Assembly: GCA_030765055.1 (NCBI GenBank)
Contig: CM060947.1
Location: 218,139,271 to 218,203,270, forward strand
Length of the DNA stretch: 64,000 bases
Direction: 5' to 3'
DNA from: Mantis religiosa
Taxonomy: Eukaryota > Arthropoda > Insecta > Mantodea > Mantidae
The position numbers and the translations under genes were made by a program. Of this stretch, positions 32,841 to 43,478 are shown one piece after another. The notes under the pieces are model-generated. The model worked only from the letters and a program-made list of their open reading frames with translations, was not told the DNA's origin and did not search any database. Numbering within the stretch: the first letter of the stretch is position 1; each line of letters opens with the position of its first letter.

Positions 32841-33532
32841 CTTGTCTGCAAGCTGAAAACGTTTCCAATATTAGAAAAATCCGTCAATATATAACTTTAA
32901 TGCATAAATTTGTTAAAATTGACTAAAAACCTTAAATATTTGGCCTCTCTGAAACCCACAGAATACAATAATTTCTCTAAAGGTTACGCTAACATGCTTA
33001 ATTAAATATAACTGCTTGCTCCAACTTAGAAAAATGAGTAAAACTTGCATAAGAGGGGACGGATGGAAGCGGTTAAGAAGAAAAATGGGATAAAGGAGCG
33101 TCTTTGAAGCTGGATTAGCTAATGAGTTGTAAATGATGTACATTACTGTTTACCGTGAAACTTATAAAATCGGAATTTATAGATTACATAATATTAAATG
33201 AGCAATTTCTGAATACCTGTGAATAAAACATCCTTAAACATTGAAGAGGGTTGGTTTGTTTGACTTTTACTAGAATGCTTCTATCCTGATACTTGCAATA
33301 TTGGCTGTTTCGGAGCTTTTATGTATACTCATGCGTAAATGATGCATGTTGAAACCTGTCGCAGAAAGCCAGACATTCTGTCTCCAATTGTTCGTGACGT
33401 CAGCGGTCCTCCGTATACCTGGGTTTGGGCGATGAAGTATAACGAAACCGGTTTGCTTAAACGTTTGGAGGTGGGAGAGAATCTTTAAGGGGTGGTAGGG
33501 GTGGTAGGAGTGGTAGGTGTTTCCTGGGAGCA

Positions 33533-33757
33533 ATGGAGGCTGAAATATTTTCTTTTTTCTTTATTTCTCTTTGTTTTAATCATACAGTTATGGTAAATGA
33601 ATTTGATATGGTGACTATGATGCTGCTTTTGATCATGATGGTCCTATATAATTATAATAATGGTAGAGGTATTACTCGTGAATTTGAATTCATTTTTTCT
33701 CCGATAGTAGCGCCGTCTTCGAACCCTGGTGGTGGGGATGATGAAGTTTTCTTTTAG
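33533..33757 (+). CDS. Hypothetical 74-aa hydrophobic protein, right arm
   Basis: A short ORF on the same strand as PolB, ending ~208 bp before its ATG. The start has a fair context (GCAATGG). The N-terminal half is very hydrophobic, with a probable membrane segment around residues 27-40 (VTMMLLLIMMVLY) after a Phe-rich stretch, and an acidic Gly/Asp tail. I do not recognise a family. It could be a small membrane protein, an upstream ORF in the PolB leader, or chance. Its conservation between arms means nothing because the arms are near-identical overall. Confidence 0.35.
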   Translation: MEAEIFSFFFISLCFNHTVMVNEFDMVTMMLLLIMMVLYNYNNGRGITREFEFIFSPIVAPSSNPGGGDDEVFF

Positions 33758-33964
33758 GTTCGCCATAATTGTATAAGTATAGCTTAATTGAGATTAGTTG
33801 TCATTGCGCTAGTGTGTTTCTAGCTTAGTGGATCAACTACTGCAGTTAAATCCGAGTATAACGAAGTGTTGATACGTTATCAAAGTGTAGAAAAGAAGTG
33901 AAAAGTGTATCAAACAGTTACTGAGCGACATATTCAGCCAAGAATTAAACTACTTAGTGCTACG

Positions 33965-36900
33965 ATGTGGAACACTAAAGTGATGGAATCTCTTTTAAAT
34001 GATATACCGGAATACAAGTGTAGCAAATGTGGAAAGTGTTTCCTGAGGAACTACCACAAAAAGAGACATGAACTGGCTTGCGGTCAATATTACGAATGTA
34101 AGCATTGCAGAGAGGTTTATGGTACTGAACATCGCAGAGATGCACATCAAGAACGTTGTGGTAGAATTACTGCCAAGAAAATCAAGATTGAGCCTACTAA
34201 ACATAAACTGCTGTTAATGGTTCCTGATGAAGATGATGTCATTGAATACGAGACAGCTTTTCAAGATCGGCTGAAATCATATTTCATACAGTGTAGTACA
34301 CGCCAAGATCTGTCAACGTATCTCCAAGAATCAAAACAGCGGATAATTCAAGCCATTCAGAAGGAGCTAAGGATTCACAAAAGTATTAAATGTAACATCA
34401 TGACTGAATGTCAGTTTGTAAATGCTGTTGGAGATACTACTGATAAAGCCTTCAAAACGCAAAATCAAGCAATATTTTTAGAAAGTGACTTGGACGCCAT
34501 CTTGGAAAGGAAATTTAAGAAACTTTGTACTGAAATGGAGGAAAGTCAACTTAAAGGAAGCAACTGGGCTTTATTAGCTGTTGACGGGGTTCGAGTTAGA
34601 ATTAATAGGAATAATGCGCTAAGAGGAAGCAGTTACATTCCTCTACCGCCATCTTTAGAAGCGAAACAAGCCTGCATAAATCCACAGAACTATGAAGATG
34701 AAAAATGTTTCATGTACGCCATACTTGCCAAATTCATTCAAAGGAATCCTCATCGTGTTAACAAATATAAGGATCTTCAAGAGAGATATGACTTTACCTG
34801 CGTCTCGTTTCCTACGAGCTTGACTGATATCCCTAAATTTGAACGCATAAATAACATCTCTATAAATGTTTTCGGACTGGATGAGAAGAAACAAGTGTTT
34901 CCTATGAAGGTTGTCGATGAAGAACTGCCCGACCATCGTGACCTGCTTCTATTAAATAATGCTGCTGGACGTCATCATTACGTGTATATAAAGAATTTCG
35001 AGAGACTTATTCATCAACAAAGAACGAAACGCCAGGGAAAGATCTACATCTGTAAACGCTGTTTTACGCACTTTGATGATCAGTATGGACGAGGAGGAGT
35101 GGACAAGTTAAGTGAGCATAGAAAAATATGTAGCCAACACGGAGTTGCTAAGATTGTTATGCCAACGAAGGAGAAATCTATCGTTAGATTTAAGAATTAT
35201 GAAAGGATGCTGAAATTACCTTATGTCATCTATGCTGACTTTGAAAGCATTCTTACTCCATATCAGGGATGTTCTTCTAATCCCGAAACGTCTTATACAG
35301 TTCCATATCAGAAGCATATTCCTATGAGTTTCTGTGTTTATGTCAAATCTTCAGCTACAATTGAAGGTTTACAGACTGATCTTCCTACAGCACCCTATGT
35401 ATATCGTGGTTATGATGCTGCACCGAAGTTTATGGAATATGTAAGTTCTATCGCAAAGAAGATTAATGGTGTATATAAAACTGGCGCTCCATTGACTCTA
35501 ACAGATGAGCAGCAAAAATCATTCGAATCTTCTACAGAATGCTACTTATGTGGTAAAGAATTTACCGGAGATAATTGGAAAGTACGGGATCATGATCATG
35601 TAAGCGGAGAATATCGGGGGAGTCTACATAATCAGTGCAATCTAATCTGTAAAACGCCTAATTATATTCCCGTCTTCATACATAACCTGAGTGGATATGA
35701 CTCCCATTTCATTGTTAAGGAGTTAGGCTGTACTAGTGATAGAGTAGAAGTTATTCCTAGCTCTGAGGAAAGTTACATATCATTTTCGAAGTATGTTGGA
35801 AATATAAAACTTCGCTTTGTGGATACCTACCGCTTCCTTAGTACCAGCTTGGATAAACTAGCGAAAAATCTAACAACATATCCTGAAACACTAAAGCACT
35901 TTGGAGCAGAGCAGATCAAACTTATGACACGTAAGGGTGTTTTCCCCTACGATTACGTTACATCGTGGGATGTTTTAAATGAAACAGAACTACCTCCAAG
36001 GGAAGCATTCTACAACAAGCTGAACACAGAAGAAATTAGTGATGGAGAGTATGAACACGCAAAAAGTGTATGGAGACAGTTTAACATTAAAACATTAGGA
36101 GAGTATAGCGATCTCTATCTAACTTCAGATGTTCTTCTATTAACTGATGTGTTTGAGACATTCAGAGACCAGACCCTAAGAACGCATAAAGTTGATCCTG
36201 CCCATTATTTTACGTCTCCTGGACTTACATGGGATGCAATGCTGCTGTATACGGGAATTGAACTAGAATTGCTACAGGATTACGATCAGCTACTCATGGT
36301 TGAATCAGGTATAAGAGGAGGATTATGTCAAGTTTCTCATCGGTATGCACAGGCGAACAACATCTACATGGAAGAGTATGACTCGAGTAAGCCTTCTCAA
36401 TATATTACGTACGAGGACGCAAATAACCAATATGGCTGGGCTATGTGCCACGCCCTTCCTTATGGGGGTTTTGAGTGGGTTTCTCCGGCAGATATTAACC
36501 TAGAAATACTACGAGAAGATGACCCTCTCGGCTACATTTTAGAAGTGGACCTTGAATATCCTACAGAACTTCATGAGCTGCATAATGATTTACCATTCCT
36601 GCCTGAGTGTATCAAGCCTAAGGATTCTTCTACAAAGAAGCTAATTCCACACCTGGGATCACGAACTAAGTATGTGGTGCATTACATGACCTTGAAGCAA
36701 GCCCTTGATCATGGGTTAAAACTGATAAAGATCCATCGTGTGCTACAATTTCGACAGTCGTCCTGGTTAAAGCCTTATGTCGAATTCAATAACCGGCTAC
36801 GACAAGGATCTAGCAATGACTTCGAGAAGGATCTGTACAAACTTTTTAACAATGCTATGTTTGGAAAAACTATGGAGAATATAAGAAATCGACTGAATAT

Positions 36901-37636
36901 ACGACTTATTACCGATTGGAAGACATTGGAAAAGCTGGTTGCTAAGCCTACGTTTATTGATCGAACTATATATGGACCAAATCTGGCTGCAGTACACATG
37001 ACTTCGCGAGAGATAGTGTTCAACAAACCTATATACATTGGGATGTGTGTGTTGGATATCTCAAAGACCTTGATGTATCGATATCATTATGATGTGCTAT
37101 TACCGTATTACGGGCTTGAAAATCTAAAACTCATGTATATGGATACAGACTCTTTCATCCATAGAGTGACTACAAGAGATATATATCAGGATAAGTTACG
37201 TTTTCTTGAACATCTGGATACAGCTGATTATCCTGTCGACCATATATGTCATTCTACAAACAACAGGAAAGTGTTGGGAAAAATTAAAGATGAAGCCTGT
37301 GGAAAAATTATTCATCGCTTTGTAGGACTGAGACCCAAGATGTATGCACTCGACATGGATGGAGGTGTAATCAAGAAGATTAAAGGCATAAAGCGTAGCG
37401 CAATCAAGCAATACATCAACTTCGATAGCTATGTGAATTGTCTTAAAACCCAAAAGATTCTAAGAACTCCTATGAACCTAATCCTATCCCAGAAACATAA
37501 TGTTTCAACGGTTGAAGCTAATAAAATAGCCCTATCTCCTCATGACGACAAGAGAATGATTGCTGAGGATGGAGTATCAACATACGCGTACGGACACTAT
37601 AGTATTGCAGAATGTGTGCAAAAGGGGGCAACTTAG
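33965..37636 (+). CDS. Type-B DNA polymerase, right-arm copy
   Basis: The mirror copy of the left-arm polymerase: 1,223 aa from the ATG at 33965 (purine at -3) to the TAG at 37634-37636, with no frameshift or internal stop. It has the same fingers, Exo I-III and Pol A-C motifs. Residue ~1107 is Ile instead of Phe (codon change from the A/T difference at 37283); this lies downstream of the DTDS catalytic motif and should not abolish activity. The stretch YPTELHELHNDLPFLPE between Pol A and Pol B (~885-900) is typical of transposon-encoded PolB. Both genes point away from the loop toward the tips. No terminal-protein domain can be assigned by eye; the ~400 residues before Exo I are the candidate region. 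Confidence 0.93.
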   Translation: MWNTKVMESLLNDIPEYKCSKCGKCFLRNYHKKRHELACGQYYECKHCREVYGTEHRRDAHQERCGRITAKKIKIEPTKHKLLLMVPDEDDVIEYETAFQDRLKSYFIQCSTRQDLSTYLQESKQRIIQAIQKELRIHKSIKCNIMTECQFVNAVGDTTDKAFKTQNQAIFLESDLDAILERKFKKLCTEMEESQLKGSNWALLAVDGVRVRINRNNALRGSSYIPLPPSLEAKQACINPQNYEDEKCFMYAILAKFIQRNPHRVNKYKDLQERYDFTCVSFPTSLTDIPKFERINNISINVFGLDEKKQVFPMKVVDEELPDHRDLLLLNNAAGRHHYVYIKNFERLIHQQRTKRQGKIYICKRCFTHFDDQYGRGGVDKLSEHRKICSQHGVAKIVMPTKEKSIVRFKNYERMLKLPYVIYADFESILTPYQGCSSNPETSYTVPYQKHIPMSFCVYVKSSATIEGLQTDLPTAPYVYRGYDAAPKFMEYVSSIAKKINGVYKTGAPLTLTDEQQKSFESSTECYLCGKEFTGDNWKVRDHDHVSGEYRGSLHNQCNLICKTPNYIPVFIHNLSGYDSHFIVKELGCTSDRVEVIPSSEESYISFSKYVGNIKLRFVDTYRFLSTSLDKLAKNLTTYPETLKHFGAEQIKLMTRKGVFPYDYVTSWDVLNETELPPREAFYNKLNTEEISDGEYEHAKSVWRQFNIKTLGEYSDLYLTSDVLLLTDVFETFRDQTLRTHKVDPAHYFTSPGLTWDAMLLYTGIELELLQDYDQLLMVESGIRGGLCQVSHRYAQANNIYMEEYDSSKPSQYITYEDANNQYGWAMCHALPYGGFEWVSPADINLEILREDDPLGYILEVDLEYPTELHELHNDLPFLPECIKPKDSSTKKLIPHLGSRTKYVVHYMTLKQALDHGLKLIKIHRVLQFRQSSWLKPYVEFNNRLRQGSSNDFEKDLYKLFNNAMFGKTMENIRNRLNIRLITDWKTLEKLVAKPTFIDRTIYGPNLAAVHMTSREIVFNKPIYIGMCVLDISKTLMYRYHYDVLLPYYGLENLKLMYMDTDSFIHRVTTRDIYQDKLRFLEHLDTADYPVDHICHSTNNRKVLGKIKDEACGKIIHRFVGLRPKMYALDMDGGVIKKIKGIKRSAIKQYINFDSYVNCLKTQKILRTPMNLILSQKHNVSTVEANKIALSPHDDKRMIAEDGVSTYAYGHYSIAECVQKGAT

Positions 37637-37785
37637 ATCAGAAGATAATGGTTATCTCTGTAAGCTAAGCTACAGAATGAATATTTACACAAGTGACATC
37701 TATCCTACGACTCTCACGACGCCTGAGGAAGAAAGAAGAAATAACAACAATGGAGGAAGGCGTTAACTCTGCCACTAGGATTATA

Positions 37786-37852
37786 TTCTAGTGCTGGTCT
37801 CCAGCCCAGATAAAAGAGGAGAGGCGTCTACCATTGAACTACAAGCTAAGTA
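37786..37852 (-). other. tRNA-like D-arm sequence beyond PolB, right arm
   Basis: Inverted copy of the left-arm tRNA-like segment, ~150 bp downstream of the right PolB stop. Confidence 0.3.
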
Positions 37853-38180
37853 TACCCCGATTTACTTTATACTAACACAAGTAAAAGCTTGGGAGGGGGA
37901 TATCATAAGAGAATTCACAAAATGTCCCACATAAAACTAATCTACAGGTACTTCAGTTTCAGTGGTTAGAGTATCAGACAGTGTTAGGTTTAAAGCTTCA
38001 TAAAAGAGGGTAGAGTGGAAAGCAAAGAATACAATGTGAAAAACAAATTCTTCAAAAGCAACAAAAAGATATGTTAGGTAACCACACCTCATCAATTAGC
38101 CTATGTAGCCAAACTACCAACGAGAGCACAGAAGCAACTTAAAGAATTAACTGATGTAATCACAAAATGTAACCATGTAG

Positions 38181-38596
38181 CCAACAGCACAGTTAGGTTA
38201 GGCTAGCTTATAATGGGATAAAATAGTAAAGCATAAGTGAAGGACTTGGGTTAGGTTAAAGTATTAGGTTAGGTTACCTTATAATGGGATGAAATAGTAA
38301 AGCATAAGTGAAGGACTTGGGTTAGGTTAAAGTATTAGGTTAGGTTATGTTAGGTTAGGTTAGGTTAGGTTAGGGTGAAATAGTAAAGCATAAGAAGAAG
38401 ACTTGGGTTTTGGTTAGGTTAGTTTATAATAGGGTGAAATAGTAAAGCGTAAGAAGAAGACTTGGGTTTTGGTTAGGTTAGGTTGGCTTAGGTTAGCTTA
38501 TAATGGGATGAAATAATAAAGCACAAGAGTAGCAATTGGGTTAGATTAAAGTGTTAGTTTAGGTTAGGTTGGGTTAGCTAAGTTTAAACTGATAGA
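38181..38596 (-). repeat. Minisatellite with telomere-like TTAGG repeats, right arm
   Basis: Mirror of the left minisatellite, read on + as runs of GGTTAGGTTAGG separated by the conserved ATAATGGGATGAAATAGTAA spacer. Confidence 0.85.
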
Positions 38597-38655
38597 AGCT
38601 CCGATTACAAATGAGGAGTAAACGTTTTGAAATGATTAAAACCATGATTGCTAAC

Positions 38656-38657
<2 letters not shown>

Positions 38658-38687
<30 letters not shown>
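38658..38687 (+). repeat. (ATG)10 microsatellite, right arm
   Basis: Ten ATG triplets, the inverted counterpart of the six CAT triplets in the left arm. This is the clearest marker that the two arms are separate molecules in the assembly. Confidence 0.95.
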
Positions 38688-38689
<2 letters not shown>

Positions 38690-38717
38690 GAATCAACTGA
38701 TGATGAATTAAACTACC

Positions 38718-39763
38718 GCAAATCAAATGCAGTCTAAGTCAACTAAGCACATCTTAAAGACAGTAAATGTACCCCGAGAACCTCCTAAATAATTGCCAAG
38801 CTAGTAAATGCATCCCTAAAGACTCTAAATACACTCCCCAAGAAACGTGTAAATTGAATCACAAGCTACTAAATGAACTCTAAAAACCTCTAAATACACT
38901 CTAAGAACGTCCTAAATGCATGCCAAAGTCGCTAAGAACGCATTAAATATCTCTAAATTACACTTCAAAAAGCTCCTAAATTAATTTCGAAGCCATTAAA
39001 TCGCTCCAAAAAGCCTCTAATTACGTCTCAAAAGCCACTAAATACAACAGAAAGACTATAAGTACGGCTCAAAAGCTTATAAATACATCAGAAAGTCAGT
39101 AAGTATGTCCCAATAGCCTCTAAATACATCCCAAGAAACTCTAAATTACACCATAGAGTCACGAATACACCTCTCAGGACACTAAATATGTCGTAGAAGT
39201 CTCTAGATACACCCCCAGAAGCCTCTGAATACCCGAAAAAGAATCAAAAAAATATGCCCTAAAAGCTCCCAAACACAGCAAATGTCTCTAAATACAACTC
39301 AAAAGCCTCTAAATATAGCAAAGGACGCTAAATGCACTCCCCTAGACGCGATACCTCCCAAAAGCCTCTATGTACATCGCTAGAAGCTCTAAATACTTCA
39401 AAAAGCCTCTAATGCGCTCCAAAAGCCCCTAAATACATAAAAAGGACCTTAAATACAACCCAATAAAGTCCTAAATACTTCAAATGCCTCTAAATACGCC
39501 CCAGCAAGCGCCCTTGAATACACGATAAAAGCTTCTAAATTCTGCAATAAGCTGGTAAATACCTTCCAGAAGCTCCTAAATACACCAAAAACGGGTTAAA
39601 TGCACCCCAAGAAGCCCTAATACTTCAAAAAGCTAGTAAATACGTCGCAAAAGCCTTTCAATATGCCCCAGAAGCCCTTAAATAACAAACAAAACCACGC
39701 TAAATACGCCCCGAAAACCTCTAAATACAGCAAAAATAAACTAAATAGGATAATAACTTCTTT
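38718..39763 (-). repeat. Subterminal array of degenerate ~30-bp repeats, right arm
   Basis: Mirror of the left array, read on + as repeats of CTCTAAATAC...CCAAAAGCC. Unit-by-unit divergence is the same in both arms, so the array was copied as a block and the arms were equalised after the units had diverged. Confidence 0.85.
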
Positions 39764-39835
39764 AAATACATAGATTGCGCACGGCCGCCATCTTGCCCAT
39801 AAACTGTGTGCTCGTTCACTCTTATTTAACCTACT

Positions 39836-40040
39836 TCGGACGATGAATGAAATGGGTGGAATGATGCTGTAATGTATCCAGGGTCCATGGAGTTTAGAGC
39901 TACCCGACATTCGTCTGTAAGGATAAGGGAAAACCCCGGAAAAAACCTTATCCAGGTAACTCACCCTGACCGAGATTCGAACTCGGGACCTCTTGAACGT
40001 GAGGCAGACATGCTACCATCTACACTACAGAGGTGGGCAC
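39836..40040 (-). repeat. SINE family 1, right piece of the split copy
   Basis: Starts with the duplicated TCGGAC and continues GATGAATGAAATGGGTGG through to the tRNA-like head (GAGATTCGAACTCGGGACC, minus sense), ending near GAGGTGGGC. Confidence 0.92.
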
Positions 40041-40047
40041 AAATTTA

Positions 40048-41059
40048 GGTGATACGCTACACCCTTGTCTTAGTCCAGTGATTACAAACTTCCCAGACAT
40101 TACTTCCTGAGATTGATAAGAAAGACGAAACAGAAAGTGTCGGAAAATGTCCATGTAATTTTCTTCTGAATGGGTCTCCTCTAATTTGCAGAGAAAATTG
40201 CTTAATGTTTTATTTTATTTATTTTATAACATACCTGACTTTCAAATAAACTACGAGTTGAAGTTTTATATATTTTATCATAGCTCAGAGCCAATATGTA
40301 ATTATTTATAAACTGTGACCAATTGTGTAATTAAAGCAGTCAGCATTAATATTATAACACCCAAGATGTAAGCTGTACATATTATTAATACCCGATACGG
40401 ATCCTGTCTTTCCTACGCTATCGGAGCCTAAACACATCAAGCTATTTCTTTCTTCTTGAGCAGTAGTAATGAGTAGTAATGAGCGCGGTGACGTCACACG
40501 CTAACCTGCCTTTCCTTCGGAGGCATATTATGGCGGTTAGAGCTGACGGAGCTGACGTCACACTGCCAATACCTGTCTTCCCCTGGATTAAGCTAACGTG
40601 ACCGTCAGCATAGCACCTAATAAACTCAACTGATGTGGATAAATGGATATATGCCTTACACTAAGTTTGCATGTAACCGAAATGCGTCATTCAACTCAAC
40701 CTATATTTTCCTGCCACCATTCACTATTACTGTATTAGCAATATAACTTAAACATCATTGATGTGAAAGTATAATCCTGAAAATGTACCCGGTCCATTAC
40801 GATGGTGTCTTTGTTCTGGATGAAAGGTATTCAAGCTAAAACAAATGCATAAAACGCGCAACATTAGCAAAATGTTTAAAACTCAATGTGGCAGTAGATA
40901 ATGAACATATATGGTATATTTTCTTCTATAATTATAACAGAAAACTATTCAAAAATTACCTTTAAGGTGATTTGTATTACCGTTCTGGCAAGTTTAAACA
41001 CAAACGATTTCTCTCAATGGGTCTAGGAATATCCTTATATACAGGATGAGTAAAAAATG
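40048..41059. other. About 1 kb without a recognised gene
   Basis: AT-rich with a short patch holding two GTGACGTCACAC-like sites (40489-40500 and 40552-40562). No coding signature. Confidence 0.4.
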
Positions 41060-41565
41060 TATAGACAATTTAAATCATCATACAAAATTTATGTTCCATT
41101 CAACAATGTTCAATTGCTGGAAATGGTAAGCTTAAAGTTTAATTTGAAACATAAATGCACTTTCTGATGCACATGTAACCACTGTTCAAACTGGTGGCCT
41201 TCAACATCAGTACATTGCTGAGTACGAGCCGTATATCGTACCTATGTGTCCATTGGGATTTCCGCACACACCGCTGGAATCTCATTTCAGAGTGTGTCTA
41301 GGTACACCTTATTTTTTGCTGTGCCCGATAAGAAGGAATCCAGTTGCGTAGGTCTAGAGAGCGTGGTGGATAATAGAACTCAAATGTACGTCCGCCATCT
41401 TGCAGTAACTTAATTACCACTAACTGGTTTGAGTAACTAGAGTGACGATTCTGCTGCCATCTATTGAAGAAAGATAATATTACTGTCTTCCGGAAATTGA
41501 AACTTGTAGCACGGGAAATAGAATTTCTAAGACGGTTCAAAGTTTTACGACTTGCATGCATCAAT
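41060..41565 (-). pseudogene. Transposase C-terminal remnant
   Basis: On the minus strand LLQDGGRTF, YYPPRSLDL and, in another frame, EGHQFEQWL recall the C-terminal half of Tc1/mariner-like transposases with LQQDG...PPRSPDL...FE motifs. Stops, frameshifts and a deletion between the LQDG and PPRS motifs make it dead. A weak call. Confidence 0.4.
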
Positions 41566-41892
41566 TGCGGCTACTACTCCTAAAAGGAAGGGATGGTGAA
41601 GGAACAACCCTATACAGACTACGGAGATCGCGGAAGTCCCTGACAGCTCCAGGCTTCAAGATACGTCACTACCGGGGCTGCCAAAAGAGAGCGATGACAT
41701 TACGACTTCTAGATATCACAAAGAATGATCATTTGAGCGAGCATGCTTGCCAACTGTACAGCAACGCCTTCCGAAACCTACAAACCCATTCTCTAAGATG
41801 ATAAAGAAACGGAATGTATGGGAAATTAAAGGAACACACGGCTTACGGCTATCGAACAGGAAATATACTAAAATCTCAAGTTCATAATAACC
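41566..41892. other. Unassigned sequence
   Basis: An 81-codon plus-strand ORF at 41556-41801 has no family signature; probably non-coding. Confidence 0.35.
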
Positions 41893-41958
41893 GGTTGACT
41901 GGAATCGAACCCGCCATCTTCCGAATAGGAACCACGCCTGTAACCAAATCGCTCGTTG
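41893..41958 (-). repeat. tRNA-like SINE head
   Basis: The minus strand shows GATTTGGTTACAGG (A-box-like) and GGGTTCGATTCC (perfect B-box, 41901-41912) at tRNA-like spacing. The cloverleaf is incomplete, so a tRNA-derived SINE fragment is more likely than a tRNA gene. Confidence 0.45.
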
Positions 41959-42965
41959 TAATTACTGTCACCTGACATTGGAAAGAAGCAGTAAAGTGAC
42001 TGTATTCACCCAGTATTTGAATTTTGGACAGTTAACCTCTTCTTTCCCATCAAAATTATTCTATTATGTGTGGACTTTCAGCCTGGTAACTGTTGCACTT
42101 CCTGCATTGTTACAAGCACCTCGATACTAATGTGCAATAACAATAGCAAATGGATCTTTAAAAAGTGCAAGCAATTCTGTTAGCACACAAATAGTCATGT
42201 CACCTGCAGATGGCGTGCTAGTTGCTGAGTCCCACCAAACTTTAGATTCTTTGTAATGACAGTTTGCCTTTTAAAATGACTAATCTGTTGCCAGTTGTCA
42301 GAAATGCTAACGTTAGACAAATGGTGCTCAAAGATTAGACAGTGAGTTATTAGCCAGCATTAATCAAACCCGCTTCTTTCTGGGAACTCTGCCAACTAGA
42401 CTCCCCCCTCGTAACTACTTCGTTTAAATCTCTCGAAAAATCCACCACTTTATCCAAACATAGTGTACCCATAAATGGTATTAAATCGACATTATTTTAG
42501 TACCTATATTAATCACTCGCAAGGAAGTTATTGAGCATGACAAGAATTTTACAAGACATATTTTCTCTGTAGTTTAAACCAAGCATAACCAAATTTTGAA
42601 TGGACTAGTGCACATTTGTACATACTTGTCATCTTAAAATTTAAATGTAGCATCCTACCATGCTGTGTTTTATATAAATGCGTATAGCTTGTCTTGCAAG
42701 GCTGGGTGGTAGATAAAGTACTAATCCAATTTCAGAAATGCTTTGTTCACGTGCTAGAGTCTCTGAAATGGAAATCATAGGCCGTATGGATCACAGAAAA
42801 GAAGCAGAACAGAAAACTGAAATAATATGTGACAAAGAAAACCTTTAATCAACACTTGAAGATGATGAAAATGACTGCCACCAATTTCGATACCTCTATT
42901 CGAATGACGCACGTCGTCGGTTTACCGCCGGTCACATCTGAATTGTGTAAATTGTGTGTGTCTCT
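41959..42965. other. About 1 kb without a recognised gene
   Basis: AT-rich; nothing identified. Confidence 0.4.
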
Positions 42966-43478
42966 TTAGTTAACACGTGTGCACGTCGGTTGCTGCCTTT
43001 GACAAACCTTTATAATCGTTTTACAAGACAATTTGAAACCCAGCTCCTTTAAGAGGCCGCGCAAAGTGCAATACCCGTAAGGAAAATCACAAATGTCTTG
43101 CAAATGTACAACCAATTCGTCTAAGGTGGGCGCTCTCCCTTTTGCATGGAATCTTAAATTTCTCGACGAATTAAATCGCATGTGAAATTATCTACTTTAG
43201 AGAAACGTTTCCTTTTGTTTTCACACTTGATCGGCGTCTTTGGTATTCCTTTCATCACAATATTTCTTACTGTATTTCTGTGAATACCCAGAATTTATCA
43301 TCAGGTTCATTGCACGACCCCTTACCAAGATTATTTTTAGCACATATTTATATGTGTTCAAAACAAGCGCTTGAATTTTCTTATGAACAGTTCCCATTAT
43401 AACTTTGATTTTGTGGCTTTTCCGGTAATATAACTCGCCCCAGTTATTCACACTATTGTCATCACTGATTATGTTCAC
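42966..43478 (-). pseudogene. IS630-like transposase, N-terminal remnant
   Basis: Minus-strand coding in one frame with stops: first a helical N-terminal segment (KIQALVLNTYKYVLK), then GRAPTLDELVVHLQDICDFP and LRGLLKELGFKL, which match the second HTH region of the DDE_3-type group seen at 14522-15868. The catalytic domain is absent. Confidence 0.55.

Larger units (their letters stand above)
22958..39835. mobile_element. Palindromic PolB transposon (Polinton/Maverick-like), complete with 6-bp TSD
   Basis: A single insertion of 16,878 bp. The left tip reads AGTAGGTTAAATAAGAGTG and the right tip is its exact reverse complement. The host sequence is a SINE that reads continuously when the insert and one copy of TCGGAC are removed (TCGGAC at 22952-22957 and 39836-39841), so this is a 6-bp target-site duplication. 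The two arms are inverted copies (22958-31281 and 31500-39835) around a 218-bp loop. Family knowledge: Polintons give 6-bp duplications, begin with 5'-AG and replicate with a type-B polymerase. Unlike canonical Polintons, no integrase, packaging ATPase, protease or capsid ORF is visible, and the inverted repeats occupy almost the entire length. The classification as Polinton-like is inference; the insertion unit and palindrome are seen directly. Confidence 0.9.
31500..39835 (-). repeat. Right arm of giant inverted repeat (8,336 bp)
   Basis: Inverted partner of the left arm. It carries the same gene and repeat order in mirror image and ends at the tip CTTATTTAACCTACT followed by the duplicated TCGGAC. 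The inner boundary is where the shared GAGTAGTAGGG (left, ending 31281) stops matching. Confidence 0.95.

Noticed and set aside
33905..33964. GTG-initiated 20-residue extension of PolB (and mirror 28817-28876)
   Set aside because: Eukaryotic context; the first in-frame ATG is 33965 (28816 on the left) and the extension merely follows a TGA.
37560..37766. 68-codon ORF overlapping the PolB 3' end (mirror 25015-25221)
   Set aside because: Different frame over the conserved PolB end, no family signature; a shadow plus read-through into the 3' region.
22958..39835. Assembly artefact (mirrored contig)
   Set aside because: The two ends join different halves of one SINE with a 6-bp duplication, the arms differ in a microsatellite and at least two bases, and there is a unique loop. 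Long-read confirmation would still be wise.
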